This document shows, piece after piece, positions 15,646 to 22,849 of a stretch of DNA of 64,000 nt. The stretch comes from Verticiella sediminum. Lineage in GTDB: Bacteria; Pseudomonadota; Gammaproteobacteria; Burkholderiales; Burkholderiaceae_B. Below the pieces are notes generated by a model that was given only the letters and a program-made list of their open reading frames with translations, was not told the DNA's origin and ran no database searches. Location of the stretch: contig NZ_VLTJ01000039.1 of assembly GCF_007558815.1 (NCBI RefSeq), forward strand, positions 558,001 through 622,000, given 5' to 3'. The translations under genes and the position numbers were made by a program. Every line of letters starts with the position of its first letter. Within the stretch, counting starts at the first letter, position 1.

Positions 15646-16536
15646 ATGCGCAACGAAGAATGGCGGCGCGATCCCGCTGCCTACGAAACCCGTCAGGAAC
15701 TCGCGACCCGCTATGCGGACATCGACCGCTGGCGGCATGTCAACAATGTGGCTGCGAGCGGCCTGCACCAGGAAGCACGCATGCACTGGCTGCGCCAGCG
15801 CGTGGGCCCCGATGCCTGGTACTCCGACGGTGTGCTGCTGCGGCCCGCCGTGATCGCCACCGACTTCCTGGGCGAGGGCCGCTATCCGGGCGCCATCGTC
15901 GCGGCCGCCTTGTGTACGCAGGCCGATGACCAGACCCTCGGCATGGCCAGCGCGTTGTTCCAGAATGGCGCGTGCATTGGACAGCAGCAGACCTGGCTGC
16001 AGGGGTGGTGCAATGGCGAGCCCGTGCCGCTGCCCGCCGCGGTACGGCAGGGCGCAGCCGGCGCGTTCGCACACCCGGCGACGGCAACCGACCCTGCCGT
16101 GGCGCCAGCCGAGCACGGCCCCCTGCCTTGGTCGCTTTCGCTGATGTCGCGTTTCGGTGATGCCGACGGCGATGACGTGATGGGCGACCTAGCCGTAGCC
16201 CGCCTCATGGAACAGGCGCGCGTCACTGCGCTGCGCCGGGCAGCACCGGCGTTTCACGAAGGTATCGTGGAGAGCGGCTTGGGCATCGTGGTGGCGCACA
16301 CCACGGTGCGCCATCTCCAGTATCGGCGCGTGGTGCCGGAGTTCGACGCGCGCATCGGCATGGTCCGCGTGGGCTCGTCCTCCTTCACCGTGCGCACAGC
16401 CCTGTATCGGCGCGACGCCTGCATCGCCGTGGCGGACAGTGTGCTCGTGATCGTCGATCGCAAGGCCATGCGCGCCGCCTCCCTGCCCGAGCGCAGCCGC
16501 GACGCCCTGCTGGAGGTCGCGCCGTCTGCGGGTTGA
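15646..16536 (+). CDS. double-hotdog acyl-CoA thioesterase family protein
   Basis: This 296-residue cytoplasmic protein contains two hotdog-like halves. The first carries YADIDRWRHVNNVA, the usual D..xHVNN active-site helix of 4-hydroxybenzoyl-CoA-type thioesterases; the second (from about residue 165) contains SRFGDADGDDVMGDLAVARLME and a terminal beta sheet. It should hydrolyse acyl-CoA or similar thioesters; the substrate is unknown. AGGAGGA lies 4 bases before the ATG. No operon partners are evident, and the neighbouring SRAP-like gene is divergent. Confidence 0.82.
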   Translation: MRNEEWRRDPAAYETRQELATRYADIDRWRHVNNVAASGLHQEARMHWLRQRVGPDAWYSDGVLLRPAVIATDFLGEGRYPGAIVAAALCTQADDQTLGMASALFQNGACIGQQQTWLQGWCNGEPVPLPAAVRQGAAGAFAHPATATDPAVAPAEHGPLPWSLSLMSRFGDADGDDVMGDLAVARLMEQARVTALRRAAPAFHEGIVESGLGIVVAHTTVRHLQYRRVVPEFDARIGMVRVGSSSFTVRTALYRRDACIAVADSVLVIVDRKAMRAASLPERSRDALLEVAPSAG

Positions 16537-16829
16537 ATGTCGCGCGCCGTCCGGCTGTCCGAGCGGCGTGCCCTGATGCAGCATCGCCGCGTCAGGGCCG
16601 CTGCCTGCGCACGGCCGGCACGGCTCATAGCCATCGCCGTCCCGACCGGGCCGCCCGGCGTTGCCGGGCCGGTCGGCCCGTCGTAGCATGGCAGCGACTG
16701 GCGTATGGCGTCGCGCGCCGTACGCCAGCCCAGCAGATAGGCATGCCTTCTGCTGCCTCGTCCGCACGGGCGGCGCCATGCCGTCCGCAGGCAACGCGCG
16801 CGTCCAGCGCATCTACCCAAGGAGTCTGC

Positions 16830-17123
16830 ATGAGCACGGAACTGGCCAAGGAAGTCCCGCCCGCCGTCATCGACGGCGCGGTGCGGTTCACCGCCCTGCT
16901 GCAGGGAAGGGTGCACCATGTCTTCGAGGTCTCGGGTGACGCCCTGGTGGAACATTTCGGCGCTCAGAGCCGCAGCGACGACGATCTGCTGGCCGCTTTC
17001 AAGCGCGGCAAGGCGGAGATTCTCGACGTCGCCGCCCAGAGCGCGAACATTCCCGTCAACGGTATGGTGGAACTGGGCACGGGCGATTTTTCCGAGCGCC
17101 GGCCGGGTCCAGCGTCGGCCTGA
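16830..17123 (+). CDS. DUF1488 family small protein
   Basis: This 97-residue cytoplasmic protein resembles DUF1488: a beta-rich start (VRFTALLQGRVHHVFEVSG), then a helix with LVEHFGAQSRSDDDLLAAF and a basic stretch (KRGKAEILDVAAQ). AAGGAG precedes the ATG by 6 bases. The 293 bases before it are GC-rich with several strong hairpins and no gene I can support. The function of the family is unknown. Confidence 0.75.
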   Translation: MSTELAKEVPPAVIDGAVRFTALLQGRVHHVFEVSGDALVEHFGAQSRSDDDLLAAFKRGKAEILDVAAQSANIPVNGMVELGTGDFSERRPGPASA

Positions 17124-17154
17124 CCGTCGTCGATCACGGGCTTTCGGCTGGGGC

Positions 17155-17182
17155 TTGTGCGTTCGTTCCGAATCGGTATAAT
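17155..17182 (+). promoter_or_regulatory. upstream promoter candidate
   Basis: TTGTGC (17155-17160) and a perfect TATAAT (17177-17182) are separated by 16 bases. It lies about 157 bases upstream of the tRNA gene, with another promoter in between. It may give a longer tRNA precursor or a short untranslated RNA from about 17189. Confidence 0.4.
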
Positions 17183-17294
17183 TCGCGCCTCGCGAAGGGA
17201 ACGACGCCGGCCGCAATGCCTCGTCGCCTGGCCAGCAGCAGCTTCGGCCGCTGTCCGTGGGGCAGCGATGTTCGGAAGGAAAATCGACCGTCGC

Positions 17295-17323
17295 TTGACA
17301 CGATAAAATAGCCAGGTTAATAT
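17295..17323 (+). promoter_or_regulatory. tRNA-Val promoter
   Basis: A perfect TTGACA (17295-17300) and TAATAT (17318-17323) stand 17 bases apart in an AT-rich patch. Transcription would begin about 8-10 bases before the mature tRNA. Confidence 0.75.
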
Positions 17324-17338
17324 TTATTTCTTCGCTGC

Positions 17339-17415
17339 AGGCGGTTAGCTCAGATGGTTAGAGCGCTACGTTGACATCGTAGAGGTCGTAGGTTCGATTC
17401 CTATACCGCCTACCA
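17339..17415 (+). tRNA. tRNA-Val (anticodon GAC)
   Basis: A 77-base cloverleaf can be folded. The acceptor strands AGGCGGT and ACCGCCT pair fully, the D-arm contains AGCTCAGATGGTTAGAGC, the anticodon stem is CTACG/CGTAG with loop TTGACAT (anticodon GAC), and the T-arm contains GGTTCGATTCC. The terminal CCA is encoded. It reads GUC and GUU codons. It is a single-gene unit with its own promoter and terminator. Confidence 0.95.
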
Positions 17416-17452
17416 AATACCGTGCGAACGTCGTCGACGTTGCCCAGAGAAG

Positions 17453-17486
17453 CCCGCGTAACTCCCTTGAGTTCGCGGGTTTTTTT
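17453..17486 (+). terminator. rho-independent terminator after tRNA-Val
   Basis: CCCGCG-T-AACTC pairs with GAGTT-CGCGGG around a short loop and is followed by seven Ts. It ends the tRNA transcript. Confidence 0.9.
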
Positions 17487-17595
17487 ATTGCTGGCACTGC
17501 CGAGTTCGCCCGTTGCGATCAAGCAGCGTTGGGACCAGGCCCGTTGTCCCGCTCATCGCCCATCCACGCGGGCGCGTCGAACACGAAGGAGCGAC

Positions 17596-17640
17596 ATGAG
17601 AGCGATCGTCCATCTTGCAGCGGCCGGGTCGGACGCATGA
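17596..17640 (+). CDS. 14-residue leader ORF coupled to the transporter
   Basis: ATG at 17596 with AAGGAG 6 bases upstream encodes MRAIVHLAAAGSDA, and its TGA overlaps the transporter's ATG (ATGA at 17637). The transporter itself has no good ribosome-binding site, so its translation probably depends on this leader. Whether the peptide matters is unknown. Confidence 0.45.
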   Translation: MRAIVHLAAAGSDA

Positions 17641-18632
17641 GCCGCCTGGCGCTGGAGCGGTATCAGGTCTGGGTCTACCTGCTGGCGATCCTCGTCGGAC
17701 TGGCGGTGGGGTCGACGTGGCCCGGATCGGGTCCGGCGCTCGAGCGCGGGCTGTGGCCGACGCTGGCCCTGCTGCTGTATGCCACCTTTTTGCAGATGCC
17801 TTTGCTGCATGTGCGCGCCGCGATGCGTGACCGGCGCTTCACGGCGGCGATGCTGCTGGGCAATTTCGTCGCGATTCCGCTCGTGGTATGGGCGCTGGTC
17901 GAGAGCTTCGCCTTCGATCCGGTGACTCGGCTGGGCGTGCTCCTCGTGCTGCTGATGCCTTGCACGGACTGGTTCATCACCTTCAGCCAGTTGGGCAAGG
18001 GAGATGCGCTGCGCGCGGTGGTCAGCACACCGCTCAATCTGGTCTTGCAACTGCTGCTCTTGCCCTTCTATTTGTGGCTCATGGCAGACGCGCAGGTTCT
18101 GGCCGGATGGGAGCCGGCCACGCTCTTGCCGGCCGTGTTCGTGGTGCTCGCGCCGCTGGTGGCCGCTGCCGCCACCGAAAAGCTGGTCGAGCGGTATCCA
18201 GGCGCTGCACCCTTGAAGGACGGGGCGGCCTGGGCACCCGTGCCGCTGCTGGGCCTGACCGTGTTCCTGATCGCCGCGGCACACGCGGGCGCCGTGGCCG
18301 GGGCGCTCGCGGCCCTGCTCGCCGTGGTGCCGATCTTCGTGCTGTTCCTGTTGTTCGCCGCGCTGCTGGCCAAAGGGCTGGCTGCAGGGTTTCGCCTGCC
18401 GGCGGTACAGGGGCGCACCCTGGCTTTCAGCTTCGCCACGCGCAATTCGTTCGTCGTTCTGCCGCTGGCCCTTTCGCTGCCTGCAGGCGCGGAGGCAGCC
18501 GCGCTGGTGATCGTGACGCAATCCCTGGTCGAGCTGTTCGGTATGGTCGTGTACGTAGTGGCCATACCGAGGCGTCTTTTTCCGGAGACGCCTTTTTGCG
18601 CGTCAGCGGCGGGGCGACGCGCAGGCCCTTGA
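17637..18632 (+). CDS. bile acid:sodium symporter / arsenite-permease superfamily transporter
   Basis: This 331-residue inner-membrane protein has about ten hydrophobic segments and fits the BASS/Acr3 superfamily. Typical marks are LMPCTDWFITFSQLGKGD (near 105-122) and FSFATRNSFVVLPLALSLP in the late half, both close to the unwound helix crossings of the family. Members carry bile acids, small organic anions or arsenite. The cysteine in MPCTD is the position used by Acr3 arsenite efflux proteins, so arsenite transport is possible, although no ars genes lie nearby. The start at 17637 overlaps the stop of a 14-codon leader ORF. Confidence 0.82.
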   Translation: MSRLALERYQVWVYLLAILVGLAVGSTWPGSGPALERGLWPTLALLLYATFLQMPLLHVRAAMRDRRFTAAMLLGNFVAIPLVVWALVESFAFDPVTRLGVLLVLLMPCTDWFITFSQLGKGDALRAVVSTPLNLVLQLLLLPFYLWLMADAQVLAGWEPATLLPAVFVVLAPLVAAAATEKLVERYPGAAPLKDGAAWAPVPLLGLTVFLIAAAHAGAVAGALAALLAVVPIFVLFLLFAALLAKGLAAGFRLPAVQGRTLAFSFATRNSFVVLPLALSLPAGAEAAALVIVTQSLVELFGMVVYVVAIPRRLFPETPFCASAAGRRAGP

Positions 18633-18693
18633 GCCGGTGACGCGGCCGCGCCCGGCCCAGCCCAGCCCGCGGCCTGCCCCTATGCGCACGGCG

Positions 18694-18921
18694 TCATTGC
18701 TCGGCCCATTGCCGGACCGTCTCTTCATACGGATGCAAGTGACCCCGCTGCTCGAGGATCTCGCCGGCGGCTTGGCGGCACAGCGCCTTGACGTCGCTTT
18801 CCGATAGCCCGTAAAGGCTCGCAACCGCATTCGCCGAGTCAGGCCCCGCGTCGCGGAGCTTGGCGAAGACTTGATGGTGCAATTGCTTGTCGTTGGTACT
18901 GCCAGGGTCTTCAGGGTTCAT
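18694..18921 (-). CDS. small acidic protein, 75 residues
   Basis: I do not recognise this 75-residue cytoplasmic protein. It is polar and helical in character, with VFAKLRDAGPDSANAVASLY and LSESDVKALCRQAA, and ends in RQWAEQ. AGAGGG lies 6 bases before the ATG. The first codons encode an Asn/Pro/Asp-rich N-terminus. The 224 bases upstream contain no further gene I can support. It could be a stress-associated small protein, but nothing in the sequence shows this. Confidence 0.6.
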   Translation of the reverse strand: MNPEDPGSTNDKQLHHQVFAKLRDAGPDSANAVASLYGLSESDVKALCRQAAGEILEQRGHLHPYEETVRQWAEQ

Positions 18922-19145
18922 GATCGGCCCTCTGTGGTTTCGCCTCGGGCGATGTCGAGGCGACGGCGAGACATTGGACACAGCGGCCGCCCTCGTTCGC
19001 CCATTCACTTCGGCGGACAAGGCCTTGCATGCGCAGCCTCCCGCACGCTGGCGGCGGCCGTGCAGGGCGCGCGCTCAGGCAGCCGCCTGCTCGCAGCCGC
19101 CGCAGCCCGGGTGCGCCCCGATCGGGCGGGCCGCCGCGCCGGCCC

Positions 19146-19325
19146 TCAGGAGGGGCGACGGGCGCCGCCGCCTCGCTGGCGCTGGCTGGTCTGGTCCTGT
19201 CCCGTGCCAACCTGCGACGTATGCCCGCTCTTCTTGGAGCGGTTCTGCGTATCGCCGTGGCTGCGCTGCTCGTCGCGCCGGGTATCGTCGGCGCGCAGGG
19301 GAGTGGTCGGTTTGTCGTTTTTCAT
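19146..19325 (-). CDS. small highly hydrophilic protein, 59 residues
   Basis: This 59-residue protein is almost free of hydrophobic residues and rich in Arg, Gln, Ser, Thr and Gly (for example GHTSQVGTGQDQTSQRQRGG). It looks intrinsically disordered and basic. AAGGAGC lies 5 bases before the ATG at 19325, which is the main evidence that it is a gene. I know no family for it. The gap of 259 bases upstream holds nothing clear. Confidence 0.5.
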   Translation of the reverse strand: MKNDKPTTPLRADDTRRDEQRSHGDTQNRSKKSGHTSQVGTGQDQTSQRQRGGGARRPS

Positions 19326-19584
19326 GGCTTGCTCCTTGTGAAAGTGGATCGTGGGTGGTGGATGCCGTGTTGCGCTCGGCCCTTGACTGTCGGTGTCGTC
19401 CCCGCACATGGCGAGCGGCCGACCGGCCCGCGGGACCTTGACGCATGGCGGCAAATGTGCCGATGTTTTCGCAAGGCCCATGCCAGGCTGCGCCGGTCTG
19501 CCGATGCGCGAGGCGCCCGGAGCATGGCGGGCATGCGTGCGGCGCTCAGTGGGCTTGCGGCTCGTCGCCGCGGGGCTGAGGCCT

Positions 19585-19746
19585 TCAGCCCGAGTTCTGC
19601 TCTTCGGGATGGTCGAATACCGGCCTGGCGGGCTCGGAGCGCCGCTCGGGCTTCTCCGCGTCTTCGGCCGGGCGCTGTTTCGGCTCGTCGGGCATCGGGC
19701 CTTCGGGACGGTCGCCGTCTTCGGGGCCGGGTACTTGTCGGGTCAT
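19585..19746 (-). CDS. small Pro/Glu-rich protein, 53 residues
   Basis: This 53-residue protein is dominated by Pro, Glu, Asp and Arg (MTRQVPGPEDGDRPEGP at the start, FDHPEEQNSG at the end) and is predicted to be disordered. Its ATG overlaps the stop of the membrane protein gene upstream (ATGA at 19743-19746), and GGAG stands 7 bases before it, so translation is probably coupled. Function unknown. Confidence 0.5.
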   Translation of the reverse strand: MTRQVPGPEDGDRPEGPMPDEPKQRPAEDAEKPERRSEPARPVFDHPEEQNSG

Positions 19747-20120
19747 GTCGTTCTCCGTTCGTCGTTGATATCGTCGGTGGGCGCTGCGTTGGGGCGGGTT
19801 CCGGCAGCGGCGGCCCGGGCCGGATGGGGCTTGCGGCGGCGCGGCAGCGGCTGCAGCACCCGTTGGGCCAGCAGAATGAGCGCGTACAGGCCGGCCAGTG
19901 AGACGAGCACGCGGGATTGGCCCAGAAGTGCGGCGGCCAGGCCATCCCACAGCGCGACCAGGCACAGCAGGCAGAAGGGAACGACGGCGACCCCGTGGCT
20001 CGCATGCAGGGCGAACGAGGCTTTGTCGTCGTCGCGCAGCCATCGCAGGAAGGCGTAGGCCAGCGCCACCACCAGCGTGCCGGCGCCGATCCAATTGGCT
20101 GCGTTCCAGATAGGCAGCAT
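19743..20120 (-). CDS. small integral membrane protein
   Basis: This 125-residue protein has about three transmembrane helices (near 8-25, 42-63 and 70-90), with an acidic-basic turn RWLRDDDKA after the first and a basic, Pro-rich cytoplasmic tail (LPRRRKPHPARA). No family is recognised. Its gene follows the membrane protein at 20124 by 3 bases and overlaps the next small ORF, so the three form one operon. Confidence 0.65.
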   Translation of the reverse strand: MLPIWNAANWIGAGTLVVALAYAFLRWLRDDDKASFALHASHGVAVVPFCLLCLVALWDGLAAALLGQSRVLVSLAGLYALILLAQRVLQPLPRRRKPHPARAAAAGTRPNAAPTDDINDERRTT

Positions 20121-20123
20121 GAG

Positions 20124-20441
20124 CTAGCCCACCCGCCGGGCTCTGAGCATGCCGGCCGTGGCGCAGGCCCCGAGCAGCGCCCCCAACGCCGGCAGGCCGG
20201 ACGTGCCCGCCAACGGCAGCTCCCAGCCCGGGGACAGGGCCGCCGCGGCCGCGCCCGCGAGGGCGCCAGCGAGCACGCGGCGCGAGGCCTCGAGGAAGCC
20301 GAGCGTCCAGGGTTCTCGCGCGCCTGCCTCAGTCGGTGCATCGTGCACCGCCCGCGCAGCAGCCGCCGCAGCGGCGCGTTCGCGCGGCTGGGCGGAAGGC
20401 GCAGGCTGCGGTGTGTGGCGGGGCGGGGGTTGTGTCGTCAT
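20124..20441 (-). CDS. small protein with C-terminal membrane hairpin
   Basis: This 105-residue protein starts with a disordered Pro/Gln/Ala-rich segment (MTTQPPPRHTPQPAPSAQP) and ends with two hydrophobic helices (about 55-70 and 80-98) separated by SPGWELPLAGTSG. I start at the ATG at 20441 with GGAG 4 bases before it. No family is recognised. It is the first gene of a three-gene leftward operon of small envelope-like proteins. Confidence 0.6.
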   Translation of the reverse strand: MTTQPPPRHTPQPAPSAQPRERAAAAAAARAVHDAPTEAGAREPWTLGFLEASRRVLAGALAGAAAAALSPGWELPLAGTSGLPALGALLGACATAGMLRARRVG

Positions 20442-20563
20442 GCGCGTCTCCGGGGAAGGAGAAAGGCATGGCGCATATCGCGTGCCAGTCGGCACGCCCG
20501 GGCGCGGCCCGGGCGGTTACGCGGTCTGCCGCGCCGGCAGCCGCGTACGATGGGCCAGGGGCC

Positions 20564-21805
20564 TCAGGCGGCCGCGGAGTGTTGCGCGTGCTTGGCCCGA
20601 TAGACCGCCAGGAAGTCGGCCAGGCGTTGCAAGGCTTCGAGCAAATCCTGCTCATGCGGCAGGAACACGATGCGAAAGTGATCGGGGTAGGGCCAGTTGA
20701 AGCCTGTGCCCTGCACCAGCATCACGCGCGTGGCCTCGAGCACCTGCACGAAGAATTCGCGGTCGTCCTTGATCGGGTACATCTGCGGGTCCAGTCGCGG
20801 AAACATGTACAGCGCGGCCTGCGGCTTGACGCAGGTGACACCCGGAATCGACGTGATGAAGTCGTAGGCGATGTCGCGTTGGCGGCGCAGGCGGCCGCCT
20901 GCGCGCACCAGGTCGTTGATGCTCTGGTAGCCGCCCAGCGCGGTCTGGATCGCCCATTGGCCCGGCACGTTGGCGCAGAGCTTCATGTTGGCCAGCATGT
21001 TCAGGCCTTCGATGTAATCGGTGGCCATGGTCTTGTCGCCCGAAACCACCATCCAGCCGGCACGATAGCCGCAAGCGCGGTAGCTCTTGGAGAGCGAATT
21101 GAAGGTGAGGGTAAGGACGTCGGTCGACAGGCTGGCGATGGCCGTGTGCTTGACGTCGTCGTAGAGCACCTTGTCGTAGACCTCGTCGGCCAGGATCACC
21201 AGGTCGTGCTCGCGCGCAATGTCGACAATCGCCTGAAGCACCGGCACGGGATAGACCACGCCGGTCGGATTGTTCGGGTTGATCACCACGATACCCTTGG
21301 TGCGCGGGGTGATCTTGGCGCGGATGTCGTCCAGGTCCGGGATCCAGCCCTTACTCTCGTCGCACAGGTAGTGCACCGGCACGCCGCCGGACAGGCTGGT
21401 CACCGCGGTCCACAGAGGATAATCCGGCGCGGGCACGAGCAGCTCGTCGCCGTCGTCGAGCAGGGCGTTGGTCGCCATGGCGATCAGGTCGGAGGCGCCG
21501 TTGCCGAGATAGATGTCTTCCAGCGTGACGCCCTTGACGCCCAGTTGCTGCGTGTAGTGCATGACCGCCTTGCGCGCGGCGAAGATACCCTTGCTGTCCG
21601 AGTAGCCGGCCGAATCCGGCAGGTTCCGGATCATGTCCTGCTGGACCTCTTCCGGCGCATCGAAGCCGAACACGGCGAGATTGCCGATGTTGAGCTTGAT
21701 GATCTTCTGCCCCTCGTCCTCCATCTGCTTGGCCCGGTCCATGATGGGGCCGCGGATGTCGTACAGGACGTGAGCGAGTTTGCTCGATTTGTGAATGGTC
21801 TTCAT
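20564..21805 (-). CDS. alaA: pyridoxal-phosphate aminotransferase, AlaA type
   Basis: This 413-residue class I aminotransferase closely follows E. coli AlaA, which makes alanine from pyruvate with glutamate. The N-terminus (HKSSKLAHVLYDIRGPI), the LNIGNLAVFGFDAPEEV segment, NPNNPTG (substrate loop) and SLSKSYRACGYRAGW, with the PLP-binding lysine, are all as in AlaA. The frame is open back to 21982, but those residues do not resemble the family. It stands alone, 122 bases downstream of the small membrane-protein operon start. Confidence 0.93.
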   Translation of the reverse strand: MKTIHKSSKLAHVLYDIRGPIMDRAKQMEDEGQKIIKLNIGNLAVFGFDAPEEVQQDMIRNLPDSAGYSDSKGIFAARKAVMHYTQQLGVKGVTLEDIYLGNGASDLIAMATNALLDDGDELLVPAPDYPLWTAVTSLSGGVPVHYLCDESKGWIPDLDDIRAKITPRTKGIVVINPNNPTGVVYPVPVLQAIVDIAREHDLVILADEVYDKVLYDDVKHTAIASLSTDVLTLTFNSLSKSYRACGYRAGWMVVSGDKTMATDYIEGLNMLANMKLCANVPGQWAIQTALGGYQSINDLVRAGGRLRRQRDIAYDFITSIPGVTCVKPQAALYMFPRLDPQMYPIKDDREFFVQVLEATRVMLVQGTGFNWPYPDHFRIVFLPHEQDLLEALQRLADFLAVYRAKHAQHSAAA

Positions 21806-21980
21806 GGGCGTGGGCGCGGCAGGCACACTGTGGCTGTTGCGACTGGAGTATCGGCGAGGCTGGCAAGCCTGGTTGGGGGAAAAGTCTTTCATTGAACCAT
21901 AAGTCGAGGCGCTTCTGCGTCGCGCCGGCGCCGCAGCGAGCGTCGCCACGTCCGGACGCCGGCTCCGGTATCCTGCGCGC

Positions 21981-22349
21981 ATGTACCGGATCGTTCTTGC
22001 ATTCGCGGCGTGGCTGGGATGGGCGCCGCTCGTGGCCGCGCAGTCCGCGCACGCTGCTCCCGTCTGCGTGCTCCCCGCGCTCGACCTGGACGGGCGCTAT
22101 GCGCACCTGCGGCCCCGCCTGGAAGGCGTCTACACCCTGGTGGTGCGCGTGGACGGCAGCATCGTCGGCGTACGCACCGAGCGCAGTTCGGGCAATCCGG
22201 CGTTCGATGCGGCGGCGGCGGCCCGCCTGCGTACCGCCGACTGCCGCAACGCCAGCCGCGTGCGCCGCGCCAACCCGGCGGACGTGCGCGCCGTGGTGGA
22301 GGTGCCGGTCACGGTGAGTGCGGCCGCCCAGGCGATGCGGGTGCGCTGA
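21981..22349 (+). CDS. secreted TonB-C-terminal-like protein
   Basis: This 122-residue protein has a signal peptide (MYRIVLAFAAWLGWAPLVAA) and a mature domain of about 100 residues that resembles the TonB C-terminal fold: LEGVYTLVVRVDGSIVGVRTERSSGNPAFDAA (30-residue region near 48-79) and a final strand VVEVPVTV. Two cysteines (VCVLP, ADCRN) could form a disulfide. It lacks the TonB membrane anchor and Pro-rich linker, so it is not a full TonB. Its role in the periplasm is unknown. Confidence 0.7.
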   Translation: MYRIVLAFAAWLGWAPLVAAQSAHAAPVCVLPALDLDGRYAHLRPRLEGVYTLVVRVDGSIVGVRTERSSGNPAFDAAAAARLRTADCRNASRVRRANPADVRAVVEVPVTVSAAAQAMRVR

Positions 22350-22374
22350 ATCCTGGTGTGGTGCCGCGGCCCGC

Positions 22375-22815
22375 TCAGCGGGGCAGGGCCCGGACCCGTT
22401 CGGTGAGCGCGTCGATGTCGGCATAGAGCCGATCGAGCAGCTCCTTGCCGATGATCTCCTCCAGCAGGCGGTAGCGCCGGTCCACTTCGGGACGCATGCG
22501 CTCGATCAGCTCGTGGCTGCGCTCGGTGAGCGAAATGGCCTGCCGGCGCTGGTCCGTCTCCTGGCGCTCGCGCCGGATCAGGCCCGCCTGCTCCATGCCG
22601 GCCAGCATGCGCGTCAGGCTGGGGCTCAGGATCTGGCATTGCCGGGCGATCTGGTTGGGCTCCATCGGGCCCGTCTCGCTCAGGGTGCGCAAGACCCGCC
22701 ATTGCTGTTCGGTGACGCCGGCCTCGTTCAGCACGGGCCGGAAATGCGCCATCAGTGTCTCGCGTGCGTGCAGCAGCAGATGGGGGAGGTTGCGATGGTG
22801 AAACGACGGGCTCAT
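22375..22815 (-). CDS. hpaR: MarR family regulator, HpaR type
   Basis: This 146-residue regulator has the MarR winged helix; the sequence NLPHLLLHARETLMAHFRP and TEQQWRVLRTLSETGPMEPN closely follow HpaR, the repressor of 4-hydroxyphenylacetate/homoprotocatechuate degradation. The recognition helix is around LSPSLTRMLAGMEQAGLI. No hpa catabolic genes lie nearby, so the target may be elsewhere or different. It is followed 35 bases later by the convergently placed stop of a secreted protein gene on the other strand. Confidence 0.85.
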   Translation of the reverse strand: MSPSFHHRNLPHLLLHARETLMAHFRPVLNEAGVTEQQWRVLRTLSETGPMEPNQIARQCQILSPSLTRMLAGMEQAGLIRRERQETDQRRQAISLTERSHELIERMRPEVDRRYRLLEEIIGKELLDRLYADIDALTERVRALPR

Positions 22816-22849
22816 GCTGCGATGTTAACCAATAACGCAGCGGCGGCGC

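Noticed and set aside
17339-17415. tRNA used as a phage or island attachment site
   Set aside because: No integrase gene or direct repeat of the tRNA 3' end is visible on either side.
22375-22815. Homoprotocatechuate degradation island
   Set aside because: Only the HpaR-type regulator is present; no hpa catabolic gene lies near it.
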